A DNA stretch of 21,658 nucleotides from Pelargonium cotyledonis (taxonomy: Eukaryota > Streptophyta > Magnoliopsida > Geraniales > Geraniaceae), in contig JAYMTA010001128.1 in the NCBI GenBank assembly GCA_036897625.1, positions 1 to 21,658 of the forward strand, written 5' to 3'. This document shows, piece after piece, positions 21,226 to 21,658 of the stretch (position 1 is the stretch's first letter; each line of letters begins with the position of its first letter). The notes beneath the pieces were generated by a model that was not told where the DNA came from, searched no databases, and saw only the letters and a list, made by a program, of their open reading frames with translations. A program made the position numbers and the translations under genes.

Positions 21226-21245
21226 AACGGAACGGAACGGAACGG
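21226..21245. repeat. Four tandem copies of AACGG upstream of DCL3
   Basis: Exact pentamer repeat about 115 bases upstream of the putative TATA box, preceded by a short (AACTC) repeat at about 21208-21221. Confidence 0.85.
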
Positions 21246-21289
21246 GTTTATTATGTTGTGGGTTCTAGAAAGGTAAAACATCTCCGATA

Positions 21290-21658
21290 GTACATTAACT
21301 ATCCAATTTGTTCTGAAATAGTCTCTAAACTTTACTTTATTTTGAAACAGTCCTTGAACTATCAGTTTTGTTCCGTATTCGTCCCTACCGTTAAAAATTT
21401 GACAAATTCCATTAAAACTAACTAACTCCGTCAAATTTTAAAATAAAAAATATATATACTTTTATCATTTTACCCTTTATATTATCATGTTTTACAAGTT
21501 TAACTTCTTCTTCATCAATCCCATCGAAAACATCGCCGGATTCTTGAATTTTTTGCCAGAATAAATGTTTTAGTTTGCAAATGAAACCATAATCTTTACC
21601 CCCAAAACATACCAGATCTGGAAGCTTAAAAGGCTAGATCCAATTGAAATTTCAAATC
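21290..21658. repeat. Dispersed-repeat-like intergenic sequence at right edge
   Basis: The block contains three degenerate versions of a unit resembling GAAATAGTCTCTAAACTTT / GAAACAGTCCTTGAACTAT / GTATTCGTCCCTACCGTTA, and an inverted pair AAAATTTGAC (21394-21403) / GTCAAATTTT (21430-21439). Such strings recur in dispersed plant repeats. Beyond 21480 nothing can be identified. Confidence 0.45.

Noticed and set aside
1-21658. CRISPR arrays, bacterial operons, tRNA or rRNA genes, or viral genes
   Set aside because: No direct-repeat/spacer array, no cloverleaf-like sequence or rRNA signature noticed, and no viral replicase or coat similarity in any frame.

Overview
The window is nuclear DNA from a flowering plant, most likely a eudicot. 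The evidence is two intron-dense genes with plant-type GT-AG introns, AT-rich introns and intergenic DNA, plant-specific protein architectures (a sterol dehydrogenase fused to a reticulon domain, and a DCL3-type Dicer), and remnants of plant transposable elements. I cannot name the species.

Layout. Positions 1 to about 1500 are AT-rich intergenic DNA without a host gene. The stretch at about 1200-1495 holds, on the minus strand, the 3' end of a decayed LINE-type retrotransposon (tail of an RNase H-like domain). A plus-strand gene of 13 predicted exons follows: a noncoding first exon ending at 1597, then 12 coding exons from 2187 to 8514. It encodes a 560-residue 3beta-hydroxysteroid-dehydrogenase/C4-decarboxylase with a C-terminal reticulon domain. 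After a gap of about 0.9 kb, a minus-strand gene of 25 coding exons runs from its ATG at 20947 to its stop at 9433. It encodes a 1658-residue DICER-LIKE 3. Its promoter and CT-rich leader lie at about 20950-21120. The right end (21280-21658) is repeat-like intergenic sequence.

Both gene models were assembled by hand. All exons join in frame, every predicted intron is GT-AG except one GC-AG intron (DCL3 intron 2), and the translations keep the expected motifs in order. The two genes are tail to tail and have no known functional link. One acts in ER sterol C4-demethylation and ER membrane shaping. The other makes 24-nt siRNAs for RNA-directed DNA methylation in the nucleus.

I found no previously undescribed system. 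The points most worth checking are the GC-AG intron abutting a microsatellite in the DCL3 helicase region, the convergent 3' ends, the LINE remnant just upstream of the sterol gene's first exon, and the transposon fragments inside DCL3 introns (Stowaway-like, hAT/MITE-like, LTR-like).
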